IMG/VR virus record: IMGVR_UViG_3300047469_000404 | Span: 1 to 35,349 of that record | Source: a virus | Direction: 5' to 3' (one strand) | Length of the DNA stretch: 35,349 bases | Part shown: in pieces, positions 21,790 through 29,740 of the stretch | Position numbering within the stretch: position 1 is the first letter of the stretch | How the letters are laid out: each line of letters opens with the position of its first letter | The notes under the pieces: model-generated | Database searches by the model: none | Told to the model about the DNA's origin: nothing | The model's input: only the letters and a program-made list of their open reading frames with translations | Program-made: the position numbers and the translations under genes

Positions 21790-22886
21790 TGGCTATCAGC
21801 TTCGACACAATTCCAGAGAGCATCCGCAAGCCGGGTGTGTACATGGAATTCAACACCAAGTTGGCGGTGCGTACTCTGCCGACCAATGCGCAAAGCATTT
21901 GCCTTGTCGTCCCCCTGGACGAAGAGGCAACCGCCACCGCTCTTGTTCCAAATCAGGTCTACAGCGCCGATGAGGCAAAAGCTCAGTTTGGCGACGTTGC
22001 TCAAGAAATGGTTGCTGCAGCGATTGCGACTTACCGTTACCTGGCTATCTCCTGCGTTGGTGTGACCGTGGCCGACGGTCAAGAGCCTGACATTAGCGCC
22101 GCGCTGGCTGCTACGGCGATGGGCAAGTTCACCATCCTGGTGCCTGCCTGGTTCAGTCAGACGGCGCTGACCGCCTTGCGTACTCACATCAACACCTACA
22201 CCGATTCGGTTGAACAACAGTCGATCCTCGGCGTCGGCGCAGTGACCTCGACCATCTCTGCAGCAACTGCGCTGGCCACTGCGCTCAACTCGGGACCGAT
22301 CACTCTGGCGCTTCTGCCAGGCACTGCATCGACGGCTCGCCAGGTGGCGGCGTCCTATGCGGCGCTGATCGCGTCAGAGGAAGATCCGGCTCGTCCGCTG
22401 AACACTCTGGTGTTGACCGGTATCCAGGTGCCGCCAATCGCCAGCCGGTTGGGTCGCACGGAACAAGAGACCTGCCTGGCCAACGGCATCACCCCTCTTG
22501 AAGTCGGTCCAGGTGACCAGGTGCAAATCGTCCGCGCCGTCAGCACCTACACGAAGAATGCCACCGGGGCCTCAGACGTCTCACTGCTCGATCTGACCAC
22601 CATGCGAACGCTGTACTACGTAAGACAGGCTTGTCGCGACCGCATTCGCCTGCGTTTCCCTCGCTCCAAGTTGTCCAGCAAAACCCCGGCCGCAGTACGC
22701 AGCGAGCTGCTCGATGTGCTCACCAAATGCGAAGAGTTGGAGATTGTTGAGGAGGTGACCGCGAATGCGCCCGCCTTGATCGTTGAGCGCTCGTCGCAAA
22801 GCGTGAGCCGCCTAAATGCCGCCATTCCGGCCGACGTTGTGAACGGCCTCCATGTGTTCGCCGGTCGTATTGACCTGCTCCTGTAA
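21789..22886 (+). CDS. L: Tail sheath protein (Mu gpL)
   Basis: 365-residue contractile tail sheath protein. The N-terminus 'ISFDTIPESIRKPGVYMEFN' is characteristic of the gpL family. The C-terminal 'ELEIVEEVTANAPALIVERS' leads to 'NAAIPADVVNGLHVFAGRID', also typical. Mu gpL is about 495 residues; this shorter version lacks part of the outer insert domains but keeps the conserved ends. It proves the virion is a myovirus, unlike the siphoviruses B3 and D3112. AAAGGAG at 21776-21782 is a strong ribosome site. Confidence 0.93.
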   Translation: MAISFDTIPESIRKPGVYMEFNTKLAVRTLPTNAQSICLVVPLDEEATATALVPNQVYSADEAKAQFGDVAQEMVAAAIATYRYLAISCVGVTVADGQEPDISAALAATAMGKFTILVPAWFSQTALTALRTHINTYTDSVEQQSILGVGAVTSTISAATALATALNSGPITLALLPGTASTARQVAASYAALIASEEDPARPLNTLVLTGIQVPPIASRLGRTEQETCLANGITPLEVGPGDQVQIVRAVSTYTKNATGASDVSLLDLTTMRTLYYVRQACRDRIRLRFPRSKLSSKTPAAVRSELLDVLTKCEELEIVEEVTANAPALIVERSSQSVSRLNAAIPADVVNGLHVFAGRIDLLL

Positions 22887-22901
22887 TCCGAGGCCGCACC
22901 T

Positions 22902-23273
22902 ATGTCAGATATCTATGTTGGGCAAATCGTCCTTTCCATCAATGGTGAGGACTACGAAATCAAAAGCCTTGAGCACACGCTCAAGACTGGTCGGACCGTC
23001 GTCAAGACCATGAACCGCAACAAGCGGCCTAAAGGCACTGCTGCAGGCGTCGAGGATTACGACCTGCGTGTATCCGTGGCTATTCCCAAGTCTGGCGAGC
23101 CAAACTGGCGTGCGATGCAGGACGCCAAAATTACCATCGAGCCGGTTGATGGTGGCGGTGATCGCGAGTCCTGGACAGGTGTCTCCCTCATCGAGATGGG
23201 CAGCAAATACAACCTCGAAGGCGAAGCCACTCGCGACCTGACCCTGTCAGCCTTGAACTATTACACGGAGTAA
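22902..23273 (+). CDS. M: Tail tube protein (Mu gpM)
   Basis: 123-residue tail tube protein of the Mu gpM family. Seen features are a beta-rich N-terminus (YVGQIVLSINGEDYEIKSLE), the positively charged 'TVVKTMNRNKRPKGTAAGVE' and the terminal 'YNLEGEATRDLTLSALNYY'. Polymerises inside the sheath to form the DNA channel. It follows the sheath with a 15-bp gap. GGAG at 23267-23270, in its last codons, serves the next gene. Confidence 0.92.
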   Translation: MSDIYVGQIVLSINGEDYEIKSLEHTLKTGRTVVKTMNRNKRPKGTAAGVEDYDLRVSVAIPKSGEPNWRAMQDAKITIEPVDGGGDRESWTGVSLIEMGSKYNLEGEATRDLTLSALNYYTE

Positions 23274-23277
23274 AACG

Positions 23278-23661
23278 ATGACGACTATCGATAAGCGTTG
23301 GGATGGTTTGACTGAGTCGGGAGACCTTGCCATTGGTGTGTATTTCGCTGGCACCCGTCACAAGCACTTTACCTTGCGCGTCCCGATGGCAGGCGACTTG
23401 GTCGGCGCTCAACAGGAATACCCACAAGGGCCGATGCAGCTGATTACGGTTGATGTGTTCCGTCGTCAGCTGATCGCCCTGGGAGATATCCCGGCTGAAT
23501 CGCTGACAACGGAGTTGCTCCTGGAGGAGCTGACTGAGACCGATCTGGCGCGGTTAGGCCAAGCAGATGAGGTGCTAGAAAAAAAGCTCGCGCCGCCGAG
23601 CGCGGTTCGAACGACTGGCGACGCATCGAGCACGCCCTTGTCCGACACGGCTACCGATTAG
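23278..23661 (+). CDS. Tail assembly chaperone, short form (Mu gp41-like)
   Basis: 127-residue tail assembly chaperone, located as usual between tube and tape measure genes. The helical core shows 'HFTLRVPMAGDLVGAQQEYP' and 'ESLTTELLLEELTETDLARL'. The chaperone coats the tape measure protein during tail assembly. The tail after the slippery site (residues 104-127) is low complexity (PPSAVRTTGDASSTPLSDTA), as expected if most evolutionary pressure is on the frameshifted product. Confidence 0.88.
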   Translation: MTTIDKRWDGLTESGDLAIGVYFAGTRHKHFTLRVPMAGDLVGAQQEYPQGPMQLITVDVFRRQLIALGDIPAESLTTELLLEELTETDLARLGQADEVLEKKLAPPSAVRTTGDASSTPLSDTATD

Positions 23662-23774
23662 ACGAAATCTGGTCGATGACCCGTCCAGAGATTGAGGTGC
23701 GCCTTGATCTTCTGGTGGGTCGTAAGAAGGACACCACTCGATACGTCAGCAAGCGCAAGGGCAAAAGAAAATGA
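23278..23774 (+). CDS. Tail assembly chaperone, -1 frameshift form
   Basis: Slippage at A_AAA_AAG (23580-23586) moves ribosomes into the -1 frame, giving a 165-residue protein. The added 62 residues start at 23586 and include 'NDWRRIEHALVRHGYRLDEI' and 'WSMTRPEIEVRLDLLVGRKK', a well-formed helical domain of the kind found in frameshifted chaperones (lambda gpGT, Mu gp41/42). Its stop overlaps the ATG of the next gene (ATGA), which supports genuine translation of this frame. The frameshift ratio cannot be judged. Confidence 0.82.
23580..23605 (+). promoter_or_regulatory. Programmed -1 frameshift site
   Basis: Heptamer A_AAA_AAG at 23580-23586, in the correct phase for slippage (zero-frame codons GAA AAA AAG). 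A GC-rich stretch at 23587-23605 can form alternative 4-5-bp hairpins; the one with arms CCGC and GCGG (23593-23605) is spaced 6 bases from the slip site. Confidence 0.82.
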
Positions 23775-24034
23775 CTCCAGTCGTGTACATCAGCCTTGAT
23801 TTGGTCACCTTCGAAGCGCTCGACGGGACCATGCGTGCCCATCGCGCCAATGCGCTGGCATCGCCCGATGCGAAGCCCCCAATGGAGGCATTCCAGGAAG
23901 ACCTGGTCATCGCAGCTAAGCGCCTCGGGTTCGTTCCGCCTGAGCCTGGCGTTTTCTGGATCAACATCCAACCAGGTGGCAGAAACACATTGTGTTGGAG
24001 TGACGGCCTTGAAGCCGGGCCTGCACAGAACTGA
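23771..24034 (+). CDS. Hypothetical protein before the tape measure gene
   Basis: 87-residue protein of unknown function. It begins with a beta strand (TPVVYISLDLVTFEALDGTM), has a helix with 'MEAFQEDLVIAAKRLGFVPP' and ends 'VFWINIQPGGRNTLCWSDG'. Coupled by ATGA to the frameshifted chaperone. The ORF has no own ribosome site, so it should be made only by ribosomes arriving in the -1 frame or by weak re-initiation. Confidence 0.6.
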   Translation: MTPVVYISLDLVTFEALDGTMRAHRANALASPDAKPPMEAFQEDLVIAAKRLGFVPPEPGVFWINIQPGGRNTLCWSDGLEAGPAQN

Positions 24035-24036
24035 CC

Positions 24037-24065
24037 AAAGGCCCGGAAACGCGCCTTTCTTCTTT
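24037..24065 (+). terminator. Terminator-like hairpin before the tape measure gene
   Basis: AAAGGC (24037-24042) pairs with GCCTTT (24053-24058); inside a C-C mismatch, CG/CG closes a GAAA loop. A T-rich tract follows (TTTCTTCTTT, 24056-24065). It resembles an intrinsic terminator weakened by one mismatch and would lower readthrough into the tape measure gene, or protect the upstream message. A palindrome CTTTATATAAAG follows it at 24062-24073. Confidence 0.5.
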
Positions 24066-24092
24066 ATATAAAGACGTGCGGGAGTTTCAAAC

Positions 24093-26348
24093 ATGAGTTC
24101 AGATCTGCGCGTAGCGCTCCGCATTGAAGCCTCGTCGGGCAGCAGTCGACGCGAGATCCAAGCCCTTGGGCAGGATCTGCGCAAGGCTGGCAAGGATGGC
24201 GCCAAGGCCTTGGCCGATGAGTCTGGGAAGGCAACCAGTGCGATCACCAAGACCGGCCAAGCCGGGGCAGCCAGCTACAAAATCATTCGCCAGGCCATGC
24301 GTGATGCCACTACCCAAGGCAGCGGCGTGTTTCGCCAAGGTGTTGTGCAGACGACGTCGGATCTTAAGCAACTCGGCCAGGTCGGGCGCCAGGCTGCCCG
24401 CGAAACCAAAGCTGAGCTGGTTCGTACCGCTCGCGAAGGCGTCGATCCTTTGCGTCAAAGCGTGGACCGTGCCGACACTAGCTTTCGCCGCTTGGCACAG
24501 AATGGCGGTCGTAATCTGCGCCTGTTGAAGAGCCTGGCGACTGGTGTCCGTGAAGAATTCAGCCGTATCAAAGGGCTCGGCAACTCGGTGCAAGGTAGGC
24601 TCGCGGGCCTTGGGGTTGGTGTCGGCGTTGCTGCAGGACTGACCGGCAGCGCCAGGCTGGACCGTCAACTGATCCGAACTAAGCAGACAGCCGGGATGAC
24701 TCCTGGACAGCGCGATGAGTGGCGCCAGGAAGGCTTTCGGATCGCGAAACTGTACGGCTTGGACCGTGCTGGTGTGGACAGCGGCTTCAATACCCTCATC
24801 GCTTCAGGCGTGAACTATGGCGCCGCCAAGCAGACTGCAGATGCCATCGGGCAAACCACAGCCGTCAGCGGAGCCGACTCAGCAATCTTGGGCAAGGCAA
24901 CGGTGGCCGGTGCCAGTGCGTTCAACATCGACCTGAACAAGGCCGGTGCTGCCCTCGATCTGCTGCAGAAGATGACAGTGGCCGGTCGTCTGGGTAACGC
25001 CGAGCTGGAGAACCTGGCCGACCTGTTCCCTAAAATTGGTGGATCTGCTCAAGCAGCGGGCATGGGCCTTTCTCAGGCGCTCGCATTCGTCGAGACGCTA
25101 TCGACCGTCGAGATGCAGCCGGATCGCCTGGGAACACTTGCTGACTCAACGCTTCGGGTCTTCAGCGTGAAGCAATACCGTGACCAGGTCACGAAAACCA
25201 GCGGCGTGAAGTTCTTCAATGGTGACGGCAGCTCGCGCAATCCAACTGACGTTATGGCCGATCTGAAGCGCAAATATGACGCCTTGAAGACGGACCAGCA
25301 GCGCGCTCAGTACATGGGCACGGTGTTCAAGTCGATGGACCAGGACACAGTCCGAGGCATGCGGATCATGCTCAGTGGCGACCGTCTCGCGACCTTCAAT
25401 GAGCAGACGGCGAAAATTAATGCTGCAGAACCAGTGCTCAATCGCGACTTGAAGGAAAACACTGAGAGTGCCACGGCTGTAGGCAATCGCATGAAGACCA
25501 CCTTGGGTGAGGCGATTGACCGTATGGCGCAACCACTCAACAAAGGGTTTGCTCAGTTCGGAAGTTACCTGCTCGATGACTTGAACCTGACCGGCGAGCA
25601 GATGCTGGGCGGTGGACTTGCCATGGGCGCTGGTGGGTACTACGCCGGACGTGGCGCCAAAGCGGGTGTCGGTTCGCTGTTGAACAAGTTTATGGGCGGT
25701 CCTGAGACCCTCCAGAAAATTGCGGTCGGTAAAGTGCTGGAAGAAGCAACAGGTGTCACGTCGGTATTTGTCACCAACTGGCCGAATAACATTGGCTCCG
25801 GAGGCGCGCCAGATATCTCGCTTGGTGCTGAAGGTAAGGGCGGCAGTAGCTTAGGGCAGTATGCCAAGTTGGCTTTCGGGTATGCGCTGAGCAAATCCCC
25901 TTACATCGCAGGTGCTTTGATTCCAGGCTCTACGCCTCAAGATGACAAAAGTCGCGAGGATCTTGCCCGACGTAGCAAGTTGCTCGACGGCGGTCAGCGA
26001 ACCTATCAGATGGCGTTCTATCGCAACCGTGGCGAACTGGCCAGCCAAAACCCCGATGCTTCTTCAGACTGGCTGTCGGAAAACGCCAGGCGCCTGGCCC
26101 AAGATCAAACCGGCCTGACGGCCACGGGCACGTCCGTTGCCGGTGCCAATAGCTGGGCTTCCGGTATGGCCGCCAAACTGGTCAACGCGGGCGTTGCTCC
26201 CATGAGTTCACCCGGTGCCAATCAGGCCGCTGAACAGCGCCTGAAATCGCTCCTGGAAAAACCACTAGTGATTGATCTGCGGTTTGACTCTGAGGCTTTT
26301 CAGGCCGAAATGGAGCGACGTATTGGCATTCAATTGAGGCGCGGATAA
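24093..26348 (+). CDS. Tail tape measure protein
   Basis: 751-residue tape measure protein that sets tail length and is thought to exit with the DNA. The first 180 residues are helical and basic (REIQALGQDLRKAGKDGAKA). The middle (about 190-420) shows the TP901-type tape measure core ('AVSGADSAILGKATVAGASA', 'LADLFPKIGGSAQAAGMGLS'). Hydrophobic glycine-rich stretches near 500-530 (QMLGGGLAMGAGGYYAGRG) may enter membranes. The length implies a tail near Mu size. GGGAG at 24080-24084 precedes ATG 24093. Confidence 0.92.
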   Translation: MSSDLRVALRIEASSGSSRREIQALGQDLRKAGKDGAKALADESGKATSAITKTGQAGAASYKIIRQAMRDATTQGSGVFRQGVVQTTSDLKQLGQVGRQAARETKAELVRTAREGVDPLRQSVDRADTSFRRLAQNGGRNLRLLKSLATGVREEFSRIKGLGNSVQGRLAGLGVGVGVAAGLTGSARLDRQLIRTKQTAGMTPGQRDEWRQEGFRIAKLYGLDRAGVDSGFNTLIASGVNYGAAKQTADAIGQTTAVSGADSAILGKATVAGASAFNIDLNKAGAALDLLQKMTVAGRLGNAELENLADLFPKIGGSAQAAGMGLSQALAFVETLSTVEMQPDRLGTLADSTLRVFSVKQYRDQVTKTSGVKFFNGDGSSRNPTDVMADLKRKYDALKTDQQRAQYMGTVFKSMDQDTVRGMRIMLSGDRLATFNEQTAKINAAEPVLNRDLKENTESATAVGNRMKTTLGEAIDRMAQPLNKGFAQFGSYLLDDLNLTGEQMLGGGLAMGAGGYYAGRGAKAGVGSLLNKFMGGPETLQKIAVGKVLEEATGVTSVFVTNWPNNIGSGGAPDISLGAEGKGGSSLGQYAKLAFGYALSKSPYIAGALIPGSTPQDDKSREDLARRSKLLDGGQRTYQMAFYRNRGELASQNPDASSDWLSENARRLAQDQTGLTATGTSVAGANSWASGMAAKLVNAGVAPMSSPGANQAAEQRLKSLLEKPLVIDLRFDSEAFQAEMERRIGIQLRRG

Positions 26349-27676
26349 TGAGCTGGTCAGAGACGCTGTTGGATGCCTCCTATCGTGGCGTTCCTTTAGA
26401 TGTGATCGATGAAAACCTGCAGGCGCAAAGGGCAATAGCTCAGCACGGCACGCCCTACCAGGACGGTGATTCGGTTGAAGACTTGGGGCGTGGAGCCCGA
26501 GCCTTTGCCATGCGAGTGGTGTTGTTCGGGACGAACTACGAAATAGCCCTGCAGACATTGCTCGCAGCCCTGGACACCATCGGACCAGGTGAGCTGGTCC
26601 ATCCGATTTACGGCAGCCTCACTGTCATAGCCTACAACTGGAGTGTTCAGCACACAGCTAACCGGCCTGATTACGCTGAGGTCTCCCTGCAGTTCATTGA
26701 GCAAAAGCCTGATGAACCGTTCTTCAAGCGCCAGTTTGTCTTTGTTGATGAGCCTGGTCTGATGTTGGGCGACGACTATTCATGGCAAGACGGTGTGTTC
26801 GACCTGTTGGCCAGCGTCGACTCCTTGGTGGCCGAAGTGCAGGGCTGGATTGGTGGTGGCTGGACCGGGCTGCTCGAAACAGCCCTCGGGCTGCCTGGTA
26901 TTGGTCTACGCCTTGAGCAACTGCGTTCGCAGATCATGGGCGTAGTGTCGGGCGTTGTCTCGATGGCCGACGGCGATCCACTATCAGCCTTTGACCCTCT
27001 GGTGGATCTGACCCGGACTCCCACGGAGATCAGGAGCGCGATCCAGAACAGTACTCCTACCAGCTCAAGCGATCTGTTGGCCCGCGATGGTGTCCCGGCA
27101 GCTATACCAGGTGCGTCCAGTCTGACCGGCGAAGCGGGGAATGCTGGAGCATCCTTGCTGGCTTCGGCGCGCCAAGGTCTGACGCCATCAGATGAGGCTC
27201 TGCCAGAGGCAATGCCTAGCGATCCATTGGCGGCATCGGGCATGGCGTTGGTGGTCCTGGTCATCACTGAGCTAGCCCTGTCACACGCACAGGCGGCATC
27301 GGTGGTGATCGAGGCCGAGGCCGAAAGTCCGACACTGAGCCCGGATCAACTGGAGGGTCTAGTGAACCTGGTGCGCTCGCTCATCCAGTCGGCAATCTTG
27401 CTGCAGCGCCATCTCTATGACATCGAGGACGCGTTACCGGTCATTGAGGGGCTTCGGAATATCGCTCACCTGGTTCAGGCCCGTGCCCGTTCCGTCATCC
27501 TGCAGAGTCCACCACTGATCGAGCGTACCGTCCAAACTCCAAGCAGTCTCCGCCTGTTGGCCTTTCGCTGGTACGCCGATCATTCGCGGGCAGCTGAGCT
27601 GCTCAGGCTTAATCCTGGGCTGACCCGGCCTTACAGTATTCCTGCAGGGGAGGTGCTGCGTGCCTACGCCAAATGA
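26348..27676 (+). CDS. N: gpN-like protein with DNA circulation N-terminal domain
   Basis: 442-residue protein of the Mu gpN family. The N-terminal DNA-circulation-type domain is clear (MSWSETLLDASYRGVPLDVI, then 'GRGARAFAMRVVLFGTNYEI' and 'GELVHPIYGSL'). The remainder is helical and alanine/serine-rich. gpN is a tail or baseplate component in Mu. Its start shares one base with the tape measure stop (TAATG) and its end overlaps gene P by 17 bases. Confidence 0.9.
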   Translation: MSWSETLLDASYRGVPLDVIDENLQAQRAIAQHGTPYQDGDSVEDLGRGARAFAMRVVLFGTNYEIALQTLLAALDTIGPGELVHPIYGSLTVIAYNWSVQHTANRPDYAEVSLQFIEQKPDEPFFKRQFVFVDEPGLMLGDDYSWQDGVFDLLASVDSLVAEVQGWIGGGWTGLLETALGLPGIGLRLEQLRSQIMGVVSGVVSMADGDPLSAFDPLVDLTRTPTEIRSAIQNSTPTSSSDLLARDGVPAAIPGASSLTGEAGNAGASLLASARQGLTPSDEALPEAMPSDPLAASGMALVVLVITELALSHAQAASVVIEAEAESPTLSPDQLEGLVNLVRSLIQSAILLQRHLYDIEDALPVIEGLRNIAHLVQARARSVILQSPPLIERTVQTPSSLRLLAFRWYADHSRAAELLRLNPGLTRPYSIPAGEVLRAYAK

Positions 27677-28778
27677 AGCCATCACCTTGACCATTGGCGG
27701 GCTGGCCCATGCGACGTGGGACGGCTGGTCGGTTGAATCGGATCTGCTGACCCCTTCCGATGCCTTTGAGATGGAGCTGTATACCCGCGAGACGCATCAA
27801 CTGCCGAGCGTCCTGGTCGAAGGTGCGCCGTGCATCCTGACCCTGGGCGGTGATCGCGTGTTGACGGGCCAGATCGATGAGTTTGAGCACGATATTTCCC
27901 GCCAGGGTATCGCCATCCGTATCAATGGCCGTGACGGTGCCGCGCCTTTAGTGGATTGCTCCTGTCCATTCGTGGCGATGCGTGAGGCTTCGCTGGCAGA
28001 TATCGTCAGCCAAGTGGTCAAGCCGCTGGGCGTGAGCAAAGTCGAGATCAGGGCCGCGTCAGCAAAGACGCGGCGGCGCATCCAGATCGAGCCAGGCCAG
28101 TCGGCCTGGGAGGCGCTCCTGCAGGTGGCCGAGGCAAACGGGCTTTGGCCATGGTTTGAGCCTGATGGCCGGCTAGTGATCGGCGGTCCGGACTACGCCA
28201 GTGCGCCAGTTCATGCGCTGGTGTTGAACTTGGACGGCCAAGGCAACAACGTTGAGCGGCTTTCAGTTAGGCGCTCCATCGCCAATCGGTACAGCCAGAT
28301 CACTGTCCTGGGACAACACGGTCAGTACGACAACGACGGCTACGATACGACGCGGTCTCACTTGCGTTCGGTCATCCAAGACGAGACGTTGGCCAAGCGC
28401 GGGATCTTCCGGCCGAAAGTGATCGTGGACAGTTCCAGTGAAAGCCAGGACATGGCCACTACACGCGCTCGCAAGCTGTTAGCCGATAGCCGCTTGGAAG
28501 GCTTCGAGATACGTGCCGTGGTCAAAGGCCACCGCTCTGCCAGCGGCATGGTGTGGGCACCTGGTCAGCGCGTCCAGGTGCGAAGCGAGCCGCATGGTCT
28601 GGATGGGACTTTCTTTTTGATGTCGCGCACCCTTCGCCTGACCCGTGGCCAAGGCGCCATTACTGAGCTGCGCCTACGCGAAGACAAAATGTGGGTGCTG
28701 GACGGCAATCCCGTGAAGAAGCACAAGGGCAAGTCGAACCAGGACGCCGCGTTCATCGAGCTGATTAAGGGGTTATGA
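27660..28778 (+). CDS. P: Baseplate hub protein (Mu gpP)
   Basis: 372-residue baseplate hub of the gpP/gpD late-control family (Mu gpP, T4 gp27-like). It starts 'PTPNEAITLTIGGLAHATWD' and has 'SAWEALLQVAEANGLWPWFE' and 'MVWAPGQRVQVRSEPHGLDG'. The GTG start (27660) has GGGGAGG at 27647-27653, six bases upstream; the gene overlaps gpN by 17 bases. Its stop overlaps gp45's ATG (ATGA). Confidence 0.92.
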   Translation: MPTPNEAITLTIGGLAHATWDGWSVESDLLTPSDAFEMELYTRETHQLPSVLVEGAPCILTLGGDRVLTGQIDEFEHDISRQGIAIRINGRDGAAPLVDCSCPFVAMREASLADIVSQVVKPLGVSKVEIRAASAKTRRRIQIEPGQSAWEALLQVAEANGLWPWFEPDGRLVIGGPDYASAPVHALVLNLDGQGNNVERLSVRRSIANRYSQITVLGQHGQYDNDGYDTTRSHLRSVIQDETLAKRGIFRPKVIVDSSSESQDMATTRARKLLADSRLEGFEIRAVVKGHRSASGMVWAPGQRVQVRSEPHGLDGTFFLMSRTLRLTRGQGAITELRLREDKMWVLDGNPVKKHKGKSNQDAAFIELIKGL

Positions 28779-29338
28779 CAATGTCGATGGCACGACTGAT
28801 GCGCGAGCAAGCGGCTCGCGAGCGGCAACAGTTCCGCCAGGCATTTCGCGCAGTGGCTGCCCGTAACAAGCACGGGAAGCTCATTGGGGTTGATATGCAG
28901 GGGCTTGCGGGTGAGACGGTCACTGGTGAGTTATTCCAGCACTACGGATTCACCTCGGCGCCTCTGGCTGGTGCCGAATACATTGCTATTCCGGTCGGTG
29001 GCAACAGCAAGCACACCGTTGTGGTGGCCAGCGAAGATGGTCGTTACAGAATCACGCTCAAGGATGGCGAGGTGGCCTTGTACAGCGACGAAGGCGATTA
29101 CGTTCACCTCAAGCGCGGTCGAGTGGTCGAGGTCGTAACGGAAACGCTCCTGGTCAAAGCCGGGACAAAGGTTCGCTTTGAAACGCCTCTGCTAGAGGTG
29201 ACGGGCGACGTTAAGGTAGATGGCAACATCAAGTCAGACGGCGAGATCGCCGATCACACTCGCGCCATGCAGGAAGATCGCGAACTCTACAACGGCCACG
29301 GCCACCCGAACGGTCCGGCGCCTACTCCTCAGCAATAG
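28775..29338 (+). CDS. Baseplate spike protein (Mu gp45)
   Basis: 187-residue gp45-family spike. The N-terminal part includes an OB-fold-like domain (LIGVDMQGLAGETVTGELFQ, EYIAIPVGGNSKHTVVVASE). Residues about 140-165 have the repeating beta-helix pattern of the spike (LEVTGDVKVDGNIKSDGEIA), and the end carries 'GHGHPNG', likely binding iron or another metal at the tip as in Mu gp45 and P2 gpV. It punctures the outer membrane when the sheath contracts. Confidence 0.92.
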   Translation: MTMSMARLMREQAARERQQFRQAFRAVAARNKHGKLIGVDMQGLAGETVTGELFQHYGFTSAPLAGAEYIAIPVGGNSKHTVVVASEDGRYRITLKDGEVALYSDEGDYVHLKRGRVVEVVTETLLVKAGTKVRFETPLLEVTGDVKVDGNIKSDGEIADHTRAMQEDRELYNGHGHPNGPAPTPQQ

Positions 29339-29360
29339 TCTTGCATATGCAGGAAACGCA

Positions 29361-29380
29361 GCCCCGCGCGCACGCGGGGC
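29361..29380. other. Very stable hairpin between gp45 and gp46
   Basis: An 8-bp stem of GCCCCGCG and CGCGGGGC with a 4-base loop. No T-run follows, so it is not a normal intrinsic terminator. It sits in the only non-coding gap (29339-29392) of the baseplate operon and may stabilise or process the message. Confidence 0.6.
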
Positions 29381-29392
29381 AATCTGCCTGGC

Positions 29393-29740
29393 ATGGACGC
29401 AGGCATAAACCCAACTACTGGCGATTTGACGGGTCAGCGCATTACGACGCTGGCGAACGCCGTCTATCTACGCCTCATGACTCCCCTCGGAAGCTATTGG
29501 GCCGCGCCTGAACTCGGTTCGCGTCTGCATGAGCTGAAGCGGGAAAAGGACAAGGCCCGCGTTAGTGGCCTTGCCATTCAGTACGCCAAAGACGCGTTGA
29601 ACCCTTTGATCGCTGACGGTCGAGCGACCGCTGTTGACATCACCGCAGAGCGCGCTGGTGACGGCTGGTTAAAGCTTTTGGTCGAGGTTTCTACCCCGGC
29701 AGGCAGGCAGACCTTTGAACATCTCGTGAGCGTAATCTGA
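29393..29740 (+). CDS. Baseplate wedge protein (Mu gp46)
   Basis: 115-residue gp46 family protein (T4 gp25-like). Visible features are 'MDAGINPTTGDLTG', 'AVYLRLMTPLGSYWAAPELG' and 'SRLHELKREKDKARV'. It forms part of the baseplate wedge and nucleates sheath attachment. It lacks a clear ribosome site after the strong hairpin, and ends in a TGATG overlap with gp47. Confidence 0.92.
   Translation: MDAGINPTTGDLTGQRITTLANAVYLRLMTPLGSYWAAPELGSRLHELKREKDKARVSGLAIQYAKDALNPLIADGRATAVDITAERAGDGWLKLLVEVSTPAGRQTFEHLVSVI

Noticed and set aside
23651-24250. Minus-strand frame of 199 codons across the chaperone and tape measure start.
   Set aside because: It overlaps the frameshift extension, the 87-residue gene and the tape measure start, and has no ribosome site.
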